This document shows positions 7,671-15,160 of a stretch of DNA of 64,000 nt, piece by piece. The stretch comes from Actinomycetes bacterium. Lineage in GTDB: Bacteria; Actinomycetota; Actinomycetes; Mycobacteriales; Mycobacteriaceae. The notes under the pieces were generated by a model, which did no database searches, was not told where the DNA came from, and was given only the letters and a program-made list of their open reading frames with translations. The position numbers were made by a program, and so were the translations under genes. Position 1 is the first letter of the stretch; every line of letters starts with the position of its first letter. The stretch spans positions 62,001-126,000 of the forward strand of contig JAEYMI010000038.1 of assembly GCA_023461275.1 (NCBI GenBank), in the 5' to 3' direction.

Positions 7671-8872
7671 GCGTTGGTCCTTTCGGTGGTCACACCGATC
7701 ACTCCGGCGTCGATGAGTTCGGCGATCGCGTCGTCGTCGAGACCTATGCGGCGCATGACGTCGACGCTGTGTTCGCCCAGTGCGGGAACAGGATCCATTC
7801 GCGCTTCCTCGGTGCCGAGGCTGATCGGTGGGAGTAGTGCGCGGATGGAGCCGGCTTCGGTTCCGACGGTGCGCCAGCGGTCGCGTCCTTCGAGCACCGG
7901 ATGCTCGAGGAACTCGCTGACCGTATTGACGCCGGCGAAGGCGATGCGCGCGCGGGTGAGACGGTCGGTCAGCTCGTTGGTGCTCAGTTTCGAGAAGTGT
8001 TCGGAGACTGCGTTGTTGACATCGTCACGGTGCTGAACTCGGAGAGTGTTGGAGGCGAAGCGCGGATCAGCGGCCAACGGCGCGTCGTCGAAGACGATGT
8101 CGCACAACCGCTGCCATTCCGGTTCGTTCTGGATCGCGAGCAGGAAGACGTGACCGTCGGACGCGGAGTAGGGGCCGTAGGGGGAGATGGTGGCGTGCTG
8201 CGCACCGAAGCGGCCGGGCTGTTGACCGGCGCCCGCGGTGAAATGCATGGGCTGGCCGATCCATTCGGCCAACGCCTCGAACAACGACACCTCCAGGGTC
8301 GCGCCCTCACCGGTCCGTTCCCGTTGGAACAGTGCCGCGAGCACACCGGAGAAGCCGTACATGCCGGCCGCGATATCGGCCACCGACACACCGACTTTCG
8401 CCATCTCGTCAGCCGATCCGGTGAGCGAGACCAGGCCGGTTTCGCACTGCACCAGCAGATCGTAGGCCTTGCGGTCGGCCCACGGTCCGGTGGAGCCCCA
8501 GCCGGTGATCGACAGCACGATCGCACGCGGGTTGCGGCGGTGGATCTCGTCGGCGCCGAGCCCCAGGCGTGCGGCGGCGCCCGGGCCGAGATTCTGCACG
8601 ATCACGTCGGCCTCATCGGCGAGCTGCTGCAACACCCGGCGGCCGGGCTCGCTCTTGACGTCGAGCGCCAGCGATTCCTTGGACCGGTTGAGCCAGACAA
8701 AGTAGCTCGCGAGCCCGTCGACCGATTCGTCGTACTGGCGGGCGAAGTCTCCGGTGCCGATACGCTCGACCTTGATCACTCGCGCGCCGAGGTCGGCGAG
8801 TTGTCGCGTCGCGAACGGTGCGGCGACGGCGTGTTCCAGAGACAGGACGGTGATTCCGTCGAGGGGACGCAT
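7667..8872 (-). CDS. CaiB/BaiF family (type III) CoA-transferase
   Basis: A 401-residue family III CoA-transferase. The N-terminal MRPLDGITVLSLEHAVAAPFATRQLADLGARVIKVERIGTGDFAR is the family hallmark. The Asp expected as catalytic nucleophile lies in the segment YDLLVQCETGLVSLTGSADEMAKVGVSVADIAAGMYGF. It is the first gene of the operon and probably loads CoA onto a dicarboxylate for the downstream hydratase and lyase. Its ATG is preceded on the coding strand by GGAGGT and by an ATAGAA-N4-TTCTAT palindrome that overlaps the 3' end of the LysR gene. The closest functional analogy is itaconate CoA-transferase, but succinyl-CoA:mesaconate or another donor/acceptor pair is possible. Confidence 0.88.
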   Translation of the reverse strand: MRPLDGITVLSLEHAVAAPFATRQLADLGARVIKVERIGTGDFARQYDESVDGLASYFVWLNRSKESLALDVKSEPGRRVLQQLADEADVIVQNLGPGAAARLGLGADEIHRRNPRAIVLSITGWGSTGPWADRKAYDLLVQCETGLVSLTGSADEMAKVGVSVADIAAGMYGFSGVLAALFQRERTGEGATLEVSLFEALAEWIGQPMHFTAGAGQQPGRFGAQHATISPYGPYSASDGHVFLLAIQNEPEWQRLCDIVFDDAPLAADPRFASNTLRVQHRDDVNNAVSEHFSKLSTNELTDRLTRARIAFAGVNTVSEFLEHPVLEGRDRWRTVGTEAGSIRALLPPISLGTEEARMDPVPALGEHSVDVMRRIGLDDDAIAELIDAGVIGVTTERTNA

Positions 8873-8881
8873 AAGACCTCC

Positions 8882-8903
8882 ATAGAATATTTTCTATAGA
8901 GTT
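8882..8903. promoter_or_regulatory. Palindromic box in front of the CoA-transferase operon
   Basis: ATAGAA-TATT-TTCTAT at 8882-8897 is a perfect inverted repeat, 9 bases upstream of the CoA-transferase ATG. Read as GAATAT-TT-TCTATA (8885-8898) it resembles the GntR-gene operator. The 12-mer TTCTATAGAGTT (8892-8903) is repeated exactly at 13982-13993 in front of the acyl-CoA dehydrogenase gene. Confidence 0.55.
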
Positions 8904-9859
8904 GAGCCTACTCTTCTGCCGGCCCCGAGGGAAGGCGTGGATCTCCGGAGTGGTTCGGCCGACGGCCACCGCCCGCTGATCGCGGCGTCGACGGTGACCT
9001 CGCGCAGCAGTTCGCCGATCAGGTCGGTGGCGCGCGAGAACTGCGGCCGACGTGCCACGGCGGTTCCGATGGTCCTGGTCAGCGGGGGCGAGTCGATGGG
9101 AGCGGCGCAGACCGCCGCCGACGTCGCCACCGTGGACGGGAGCACTGTCCACCCATGCCCATCCGCGGCAAGAAGCCGTTGCACGCCGGAGTCGTTGGTC
9201 TCGACCGGCACGGTGATGCTCACACCGAGGTCGGCGGCCGCGGCGTCGACGAGGATGCGCAGTCCATGCGGTGCCGGCGGAAGGATCAGTGGGTGCGAGA
9301 GCACTTCGTCGAGGGCGATGGGCGAGTCGGGGGACAGGCCGGCGTCGGGTGGCGCCACCGCCCACAGGGTTTCGCGGACCAGCGGTCGGAGGTCGTAGGC
9401 GGGCGCCATCGGTTGCTCGAAGAGTAGGGCCAGATCGATGTCACCGGCCTCAAGCCACTGTGCAAGGTGCCCGGCATATCCGACGGAGATGCGCAGCCGC
9501 ACGCCGGGTGCCTGCTCGGCCGCGGCGTCGACGAGGTGCGGCGCCAACAGTGTGGCCGTCGACGGGAGCAGGCCGACGCTCACGTGGCCGCGGACCTCGC
9601 TGGTGCCCGACCGTGCTTCTTCGCGCGCGCGATCGAGTTCACCCAGTGCCCGGCGCGCCCGCTCCATTACCTGGCGCCCAGAGTCGTTGAGCCGCATGCC
9701 ACTTCGACTTCGTTCAAACAGTTCGACGCCCAGCTCCGACTCGAGCATGCGAATCTGCTTGGTGACCGCCGGCTGCACGACATGCAGAAGGCCGGCGGCC
9801 TTCGTCACGCTGCCGGTGTCGGCAACGGCGATCAGCGCACGGAGTTGTCGGATCTCCAT
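8894..9859 (-). CDS. LysR family transcriptional regulator
   Basis: A 321-residue LysR-type regulator. The N-terminal winged HTH is MEIRQLRALIAVADTGSVTKAAGLLHVVQPAVTKQIRMLESELGVELFERS, followed by a linker helix and a two-lobe effector domain. The gene points toward the CoA-transferase operon and its stop codon lies inside that operon's promoter box, so it may be partly cotranscribed with it. It is divergent from the TPP-decarboxylase operon across about 105 bases that carry a perfect palindrome, GGTTATC-N5-GATAACC, the expected arrangement for a LysR regulator and its target. The inducer is unknown. Confidence 0.88.
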   Translation of the reverse strand: MEIRQLRALIAVADTGSVTKAAGLLHVVQPAVTKQIRMLESELGVELFERSRSGMRLNDSGRQVMERARRALGELDRAREEARSGTSEVRGHVSVGLLPSTATLLAPHLVDAAAEQAPGVRLRISVGYAGHLAQWLEAGDIDLALLFEQPMAPAYDLRPLVRETLWAVAPPDAGLSPDSPIALDEVLSHPLILPPAPHGLRILVDAAAADLGVSITVPVETNDSGVQRLLAADGHGWTVLPSTVATSAAVCAAPIDSPPLTRTIGTAVARRPQFSRATDLIGELLREVTVDAAISGRWPSAEPLRRSTPSLGAGRRVGSTL

Positions 9860-9882
9860 CGGACGGTCTCCCTATTCCTGTG

Positions 9883-9915
9883 GGTTATCGATCAGATAAC
9901 CACTGGGTATTACCC
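9883..9915. promoter_or_regulatory. LysR-type operator region between divergent genes
   Basis: GGTTATC-GATCA-GATAACC at 9883-9901 is a perfect 7+5+7 inverted repeat with the T-N11-A spacing style of LysR boxes. A second short palindrome, GGGTA-T-TACCC, follows at 9905-9915. Both lie between the LysR gene and the divergent TPP-enzyme genes. Confidence 0.6.
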
Positions 9916-9965
9916 GGGTCAGGTCATAACGATACAGAATGGAACGACTCCAGAGAAAGGCGTTG

Positions 9966-10493
9966 ATGATGACCACCACCGAGGTGAACTGGCAGCGGGA
10001 CGTGTTCGACGTTCTGAAAAATGCTGGTGTACAACAAATTGCGTACGTTCCCGACGCCGGACACTCGTACGCCATCAATGCGGCGATCGCCGACCCCGAC
10101 ATCACCGACGTGGTCCTCACCACCGAAGAAGAAGGCATCGGCGTTGTCAGCGGTGCATGGCTCGGCGGTCAGCGTGCCGCGCTGCTCATGCAGAGCAGTG
10201 GCGTCGGCAACTGCGTCAACATGTTCTCGCTCCTGCAGATGTGCCAGTTCCCGTTCCTGACGCTGGTGACGATGCGCGGCGAGTACGCCGAGTTCAACCC
10301 GTGGCAGATCCCGATGGGTTCCAAGACCGGCGAAGCACTGGAGTTGATGGGTATCACCGTGCTGCGGGCCGACGTGCCCGAGGAAGTTCGGGAAACCGTC
10401 GAGGCCGCCGCCGACGCAACTTTCCTCGCCGGCCAGCGCACCGCGGTGCTCCTCGGCCAGCGACTGATCGGACGAAAGAAATGGGAGCGTTGA
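9966..10493 (+). CDS. TPP-dependent 2-oxoacid decarboxylase, alpha (pyrimidine-domain) subunit
   Basis: A 175-residue protein equal to the N-terminal PYR domain of TPP enzymes, like the alpha subunits of sulfopyruvate or phosphonopyruvate decarboxylases. It shows IAYVPDAGHSYAINAAI, the catalytic glutamate region LTTEEEGIGVVSGAWLGGQ and QSSGVGNCVNMFSLLQMCQFPFLTLVTMRGE. The start at 9966 is five bases after AGAAAGG; an in-frame ATG at 9969 is equally possible. The beta subunit follows directly. Such split enzymes decarboxylate a 2-oxoacid to an aldehyde, which fits the aldehyde dehydrogenase at 11122. The substrate is not determined. Confidence 0.87.
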   Translation: MMTTTEVNWQRDVFDVLKNAGVQQIAYVPDAGHSYAINAAIADPDITDVVLTTEEEGIGVVSGAWLGGQRAALLMQSSGVGNCVNMFSLLQMCQFPFLTLVTMRGEYAEFNPWQIPMGSKTGEALELMGITVLRADVPEEVRETVEAAADATFLAGQRTAVLLGQRLIGRKKWER

Positions 10494-10498
10494 TCGAG

Positions 10499-11107
10499 AT
10501 GACTACTGTGGCCGAAAAAGACGTTGATGCAGCGGGTTTGGACCGTCGCGAGGTTGTCTCCGGGCTTCTCGCGGCCACCCCCGACGCCCTGGTGGTGACG
10601 GGGCTGGGCTCGGCGTCGTACGACGTCTTCGCCGCCGGCGAACGCGACCGCAACTTCTACCTGTGGGGTGCGATGGGCGGAGCGGTGCCGGTCGGTCTCG
10701 GGCTTGCCCTGGCGCAGCCGGACAAACCGGTGATTGTGGTGACCGGTGACGGCGAAATGCTGATGGGCATCGGCACTCTCGGCACCGTCGCGGTGCAGGC
10801 GCCGCCGAACCTGACCATCGTCGTCCTCGACAACGGACACTTCGGCGAGACCGGCATGCAACGCAGCCACTCCGGCCTCGGTGCCCGATTGGTCGACGTC
10901 GCAGCGGGATTCGGGATCGACAACACCCTGGAGATCCGCGACATCGCCGACATCGATCAGCTCGCGAAACAGATCAATGCCCGCGACACCACCACTTTCG
11001 CGCAGATCTACATCGACACGGGTGAACCGCCGCGGGCACTTCCCCCGCGCGACGGCGTGGCTGTCAAGAACAAGGTCCGCGCAGCACTCGGCTTCTCCAC
11101 ATTCTGA
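10499..11107 (+). CDS. TPP-dependent 2-oxoacid decarboxylase, beta (PP-domain) subunit
   Basis: A 202-residue PP domain of a TPP enzyme. The cofactor motif GDGEMLMGIGTLGTVAVQAPP...VVLDNGHF matches the GDG-X(about 25)-DN pattern that binds Mg2+ and diphosphate. LWGAMGGAVPVGLGLALAQPDKPVIVV precedes it. The start at 10499 follows a GGGAG sequence; an alternative ATG at 10481 would overlap the alpha subunit. With the alpha subunit it rebuilds one decarboxylase active site. The order alpha-beta-aldehyde dehydrogenase indicates decarboxylation of a 2-oxoacid followed by oxidation of the aldehyde. Confidence 0.87.
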   Translation: MTTVAEKDVDAAGLDRREVVSGLLAATPDALVVTGLGSASYDVFAAGERDRNFYLWGAMGGAVPVGLGLALAQPDKPVIVVTGDGEMLMGIGTLGTVAVQAPPNLTIVVLDNGHFGETGMQRSHSGLGARLVDVAAGFGIDNTLEIRDIADIDQLAKQINARDTTTFAQIYIDTGEPPRALPPRDGVAVKNKVRAALGFSTF

Positions 11108-11121
11108 AGGACGGAATCATC

Positions 11122-12600
11122 ATGCGCCGCTATCACCTTCACATCGACGGCAAGGCCACCGATCCGCATGGCGGTGAGTGGTTCGAGACCATCGACCCGT
11201 TCCGCGGTGCGCCGTGGGCGGAGATCGCCCGCGGCGACGCCACCGACGTCGACGCCGCCGTTCAGGCTGCGCACGCGGCTTTCACCTCCGGCCCGTGGGC
11301 CGAGATGACGCCGAGTGCCCGAGGCAAACTGCTGGCCGACATCGGCCGCCACTTGGCCACGCACAGCGAAGAGTTGGCGCGAACCGAGGTGCGCGACAAC
11401 GGGAAACTGCTCGCCGAGATGGCCGGCCAGACTGCCTACATTCCGGAGTGGTTCCACTACTATGGCGGCCTCGCCGACAAGATCGAGGGCACCGTCATCC
11501 CGATCGACAAGAAGGGCTACTTCACCTTCACGCGCACTTCGCCGATCGGTGTCGTCGGCATCATCACGCCGTGGAACTCGCCGCTGCTGCTGCTGACCTG
11601 GAAGTTGGCTGCTGCCTTGGCAACCGGGTGCACCGTGGTGATCAAGCCGTCGGAGTACACCAGTGCGTCGACGCTGGAGTTCGTGGCGCTGCTGGAAGAA
11701 GCGGGACTGCCGCCTGGTGTGGTCAACGTGGTCACCGGTTTCGGACCCGATGTCGGCAGCCCGCTGGTGGATCATCCGCTGGTCCGCAAGATCAGCTTCA
11801 CCGGTTCGGATGCAACCGGTCGTCGGATCAGTCAGCAAGCGGCCGAATCGTTTACCCATGTGGGACTAGAGCTGGGCGGTAAGTCGCCGAACATCATCTT
11901 CGCCGACGCCGACCTGGACTCCGCTGTCAACGGCGCGGTCTCGGGCATCTTCGCCGCGACCGGACAGACCTGCATCGCGGGCTCCCGGTTGCTGGTACAG
12001 CGCGAGGTCCACGACGAAGTGGTTTCGCGCGTCGTCGAACTGGCGGCCTCCGCGCGGATGGGTGATCCGGCCGACGCAAACACCCAGGTTGGTCCGGTCA
12101 CCACACGGGATCAGTACGAGAAGGTGCTGTCCTACATCGACATCGCGAAAAGTGAAGGGGCGCAACTGCGCCTCGGTGGTCAGGCGGCCACCGCACCCGA
12201 ATGCGGCGACGGCTGGTTCGTCGAGCCGACGATCTTCACCGGTGTCGACAACTCGTCGCGCCTGGCTCAGGAGGAGGTGTTCGGTCCGGTGCTCGCGGTC
12301 ATCCCCTTCGACGACGAGGCCGACGCCATCGCCATCGCCAACGACTCGAAATACGGGCTGGGTGCCGGTGTTTGGACCTCGGATATCGGTCGTGCGTTCC
12401 GGATGTCGGAGGCGATCCAGTCCGGCACCGTGTGGGTCAACACGTATCGCGCGGTCAGCTACATGGTGCCCTTCGGTGGTGTGAAAGACTCCGGACTCGG
12501 TCGCGAGAACGGAATGGGCGCGGTGTCGGAGTATCTGGAGACCAAAAGCGTCTGGATCAACACGGGCGCACCGACCGGGAATCCGTTCGTCATGCGGTAA
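11122..12600 (+). CDS. Aldehyde dehydrogenase
   Basis: A 492-residue NAD(P)-dependent aldehyde dehydrogenase of normal family length. The cofactor-binding region is GVVGIITPWNSPLLLLTWKLAAALATGCTVVIKPSE, the general-base Glu is in THVGLELGGKSPN, and the catalytic Cys is in ATGQTCIAGSRLLVQ. The C-terminal signature PFGGVKDSGLGRENGMGAVSEYLETKSVW is intact. It lies 14 bases after the TPP beta subunit and probably oxidises the aldehyde made by that enzyme. A long hairpin at 12611-12652 ends the operon. Confidence 0.92.
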   Translation: MRRYHLHIDGKATDPHGGEWFETIDPFRGAPWAEIARGDATDVDAAVQAAHAAFTSGPWAEMTPSARGKLLADIGRHLATHSEELARTEVRDNGKLLAEMAGQTAYIPEWFHYYGGLADKIEGTVIPIDKKGYFTFTRTSPIGVVGIITPWNSPLLLLTWKLAAALATGCTVVIKPSEYTSASTLEFVALLEEAGLPPGVVNVVTGFGPDVGSPLVDHPLVRKISFTGSDATGRRISQQAAESFTHVGLELGGKSPNIIFADADLDSAVNGAVSGIFAATGQTCIAGSRLLVQREVHDEVVSRVVELAASARMGDPADANTQVGPVTTRDQYEKVLSYIDIAKSEGAQLRLGGQAATAPECGDGWFVEPTIFTGVDNSSRLAQEEVFGPVLAVIPFDDEADAIAIANDSKYGLGAGVWTSDIGRAFRMSEAIQSGTVWVNTYRAVSYMVPFGGVKDSGLGRENGMGAVSEYLETKSVWINTGAPTGNPFVMR

Positions 12601-12610
12601 GTATTGTGCC

Positions 12611-12652
12611 GCAGAAGGTCCGGGAGTCGACGGCGACTTCCGGACCTTCTGC
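12611..12652 (+). terminator. Hairpin terminator after the aldehyde dehydrogenase
   Basis: GCAGAAGGTCCGG (12611-12623) pairs perfectly with CCGGACCTTCTGC (12640-12652), and the inner AGTC/GACT adds pairs. It starts 11 bases after the stop codon. No clear U tract follows, as is common in actinobacteria. Confidence 0.75.
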
Positions 12653-12685
12653 GTTGTGTGCCCACCCGATGTTGACCCCGGCGAA

Positions 12686-12753
12686 CAGAAACCCCGCATC
12701 TCGTGAGAAACACTGCGCGTGAGTGGTGTTTCTGGCGAGATGCGGGGTTTCTG
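12686..12753. repeat. 68-bp palindromic repeat, copy 1
   Basis: A 68-base near-palindrome starts CAGAAACCCCGCATCTCG and ends CGAGATGCGGGGTTTCTG, with inner arms GAGAAACACT/AGTGGTGTTTCT. A near-identical 68-base copy is at 48993-49060. Here it lies between the convergent aldehyde dehydrogenase and acyl-CoA dehydrogenase genes, which suggests a bidirectional terminator. Confidence 0.8.
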
Positions 12754-12785
12754 TCGGATCGGTGGGTGGGGCGCAGAGCGGTAAC

Positions 12786-13946
12786 TCAGATGTCCAGGCC
12801 GCCGCGCTTGACGAGCTGCTTGGCGATCACGCCCTGTTGGATCTCGTTGGTGCCCTCGCCGACGATCATCAGCGGGGCGTCGCGGAAATAGCGCTCGACG
12901 TCGTATTCGGTCGAGTAGCCGTAACCGCCGTGGATGCGGACCGCGTCGAGGGCGATCTCCATCGCGGTCTCCGACGCGAACAGTTTGGCCATGCCGGCCT
13001 CCATGTCGCAGCGCGCGCCGGTGTCGACGCGCTCGGCGGCGTCGAGCAGAAGGCTACGTGCGGCATACAGTTTGGTGCCCATGGTCGCGAGCATGTTGCC
13101 CACCGACTGGTGCTTCCAGATGGGCTGGCCGAAGCTCTCGCGGTCCTGCGCGTACTGCAGTGCGTCGTCGAAGGCGGCGCGGGCGACGCCGGTGGCGCGG
13201 GCGGCGACCTGCATGCGTCCGACCTCGAGGCCCTTCATCATCTGCGAGAAGCCTTTGCCCTCAACACCTCCGAGCAGTGCGTCGGCGGGCACTCGGCAGT
13301 CGGTGAAGTTGAGCTCGCAGCTCTCCACACCCTTGTAGCCGAGCTTCGGCAGGTCCTTGGAGACCGTGAAGCCGGGTACCTTCTCCACCAACAGGATTGA
13401 GACGCCCTTGTGGGCGGGCTCCGCCTTGGGATCGGTCTTGCACAGCAGCGCGACCAGACCGGCCTTGCGCGCGTTGGTGATCCACGTCTTGGAACCGTTG
13501 ATGACATAGTCGCCGGAGTCGTCCTTGCTTGCGTGGGTCCGCATCGCCTGCAGGTCAGAGCCGCCGCCCGGCTCGGTCAGCGCCATGGTGGCCCGCAGTT
13601 CGCCGGTTGCCATGCGCGGCAGGTACTTCTGCTTCTGCTCCTCGGTACCGAACTTGAGAATCAGCTTCGCGACGACAGTGTGTCCGCCCATCGCGCCGGC
13701 CAGGCTCATCCATCCGCGGGCCAGCTCTTCGGTGACCTGCACGTAGCAGGGCATCGACACCTCGGCGAAGCCATATGGCTCGGGGATGGCCAGCCCGAAG
13801 ATGCCCATCTCCTTCATCATGTCGATGAGTTCTTCGGGGTAGGTGTTGGCGTGCTCAAGATCGCGGGCGACCGGTCGGACCTGCTTGTCCACGAAGTCCC
13901 GGACGGTTTTGACGATGGCCTGTTCTTCGACGGACAACGTGAGCAT
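12786..13946 (-). CDS. Acyl-CoA dehydrogenase
   Basis: A 386-residue FAD-dependent acyl-CoA dehydrogenase. Family signatures include MALTEPGGGSDLQAMRTHA (FAD/substrate), DYVINGSKTWITNA, and the C-terminal AVRIHGGYGYSTEYDVERYFRDA followed by GEGTNEIQ, whose Glu is the usual catalytic base. The start was set at MLTLSVEEQAIV; the longer upstream frame would cross the promoter. The promoter contains TTCTATAGAGTT, shared exactly with the CoA-transferase promoter. It likely desaturates an acyl-CoA intermediate in the same regulon. The chain or branching specificity is not readable. Confidence 0.9.
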   Translation of the reverse strand: MLTLSVEEQAIVKTVRDFVDKQVRPVARDLEHANTYPEELIDMMKEMGIFGLAIPEPYGFAEVSMPCYVQVTEELARGWMSLAGAMGGHTVVAKLILKFGTEEQKQKYLPRMATGELRATMALTEPGGGSDLQAMRTHASKDDSGDYVINGSKTWITNARKAGLVALLCKTDPKAEPAHKGVSILLVEKVPGFTVSKDLPKLGYKGVESCELNFTDCRVPADALLGGVEGKGFSQMMKGLEVGRMQVAARATGVARAAFDDALQYAQDRESFGQPIWKHQSVGNMLATMGTKLYAARSLLLDAAERVDTGARCDMEAGMAKLFASETAMEIALDAVRIHGGYGYSTEYDVERYFRDAPLMIVGEGTNEIQQGVIAKQLVKRGGLDI

Positions 13947-13981
13947 GGGTGGATCCTCTCGATCATGGAATATGAAAAATA

Positions 13982-13993
13982 TTCTATAGAGTT
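13982..13993. promoter_or_regulatory. Shared promoter box TTCTATAGAGTT
   Basis: This 12-mer is identical to 8892-8903 in front of the CoA-transferase gene. It starts 36 bases upstream of the acyl-CoA dehydrogenase ATG. The preceding bases (GAAAAATA) are similar to, but not identical with, the first copy. Confidence 0.5.
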
Positions 13994-13994
13994 T

Positions 13995-14230
13995 GCATGA
14001 TTGTGTCACCTCCTTGGTGGAATCTGGTCTCGATAGACCTCCGCGCTGCGCTCGTCGGCACTCGACCGGCGGGGAAGGGGGGCGCTTGACCGGAGGGGGA
14101 GAGGCACTCGACCGGCGCATGGGGGAGAGGCGCTCTGACCAGCGTGGGGCTGACACAAACTCGGTGCCTGCGGGCAGTCGCGTGAATAATCTCCTCGGCG
14201 TCGCTGTGCTACCGAGGCTGTGTCAGCCGA
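13995..14230. repeat. Intergenic region with direct repeats
   Basis: This non-coding stretch between the acyl-CoA dehydrogenase and the TAXI gene contains GGCACTCGACCGGCG twice (14057-14071 and 14103-14117), degenerate relatives between and after them (CGCTTGACCGGAG, GCGCTCTGACCAG), and purine-rich GGGGGAGAG linkers. No convincing gene is present. Confidence 0.5.
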
Positions 14231-15160
14231 TCAGCCGTGATGTCGCCGGTAGGCGGCGCGGGCGGCCGGGTGCAGGGGCAATCCGTAGGTCTGAATCAGC
14301 GACTGGGTGTCCAGAAACTGCACGCCGACGGTGCCTGGCGGGATGAGGTCGGCAGCGCGGTCGACCAGTACGTCGACCACGGCGGTAACCGCGTCATCCG
14401 GGGTCGACGGCGTGGTCAGCAGCATCGACGGGACGCCGATGGTCGCGGTCTCGGTACTGCGGCCATACATGTGCGCCGGGATCGAGACCGGCTCGTACAT
14501 CGGACCGTAGCGTCGGCGAAGCTCCACCAGCTCGGCCGACAGATCCAGCAGTCGGATGCCCGACGGCGGCCCATAGCCCGGACGTGGCACCGCCGACGGA
14601 GTGGGCACACCGCCGGCCCACATCGCGGCTGCGACCGTCCCGTTGGCCAGTGACGTGAGCACGTCGGTCAACGACACCGGGGTGATCACGATGTCGTCCG
14701 GCGTCATGCCGGCCGCGCCAAGAATCCGCAGGCCGGTGAACTCCGTTCCAGAACCGCGCGCCCCCAGGCTGACTCGTTGCCCGCGCAGGTCGGCGAACCG
14801 CTGCACCGGACTGTCAGCGGGGACCGCGAACTGGACGTAGTTCTCGTACACCCGGCCGACGGCGTCGATGCCGGTCCGGCGCTCTACCGCGACGTCGGCC
14901 AGCGAGAGCCCGAACGATACCCGGCCCTCCCGCAGCATGGTGATGTTATCCACCGATCCGTGAGAGTTGATGCGCTGCAGACGAATTCGATCATCGGCGG
15001 TGGCCGACTGTAGGAGGCCGGCGAACTCGGATTGGAACCCACCGCGCTCACCGGAAGCGACGATGAAGGTGCGCGTATCCGACCCGCCGCACGCGGCGAT
15101 ACCCGCACCGAGCAATCCGCCGCCGATCAACCCGAGGAACGTGCGTCGATCCATGGTCAT
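14231..15160 (-). CDS. TAXI family TRAP-type solute-binding lipoprotein
   Basis: A 309-residue secreted substrate-binding protein of the TAXI group. The N-terminus has twin arginines (MDRRTFLGLIGGG) and a lipobox ending GIAAC near residue 23, so it is probably a Tat-exported lipoprotein. Family features include FIVASGERGGFQSEFAGLLQ, INSHGSVDNITMLREGRVSFGLSLADVA and QRFADLRGQRVSLGARGSGTEFTGLRIL. No TRAP membrane subunit is adjacent. It overlaps a histidine kinase by four bases, an arrangement suggesting that it serves as a sensor partner for that kinase rather than as part of a complete importer. The ligand is unknown. Confidence 0.85.
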   Translation of the reverse strand: MTMDRRTFLGLIGGGLLGAGIAACGGSDTRTFIVASGERGGFQSEFAGLLQSATADDRIRLQRINSHGSVDNITMLREGRVSFGLSLADVAVERRTGIDAVGRVYENYVQFAVPADSPVQRFADLRGQRVSLGARGSGTEFTGLRILGAAGMTPDDIVITPVSLTDVLTSLANGTVAAAMWAGGVPTPSAVPRPGYGPPSGIRLLDLSAELVELRRRYGPMYEPVSIPAHMYGRSTETATIGVPSMLLTTPSTPDDAVTAVVDVLVDRAADLIPPGTVGVQFLDTQSLIQTYGLPLHPAARAAYRRHHG

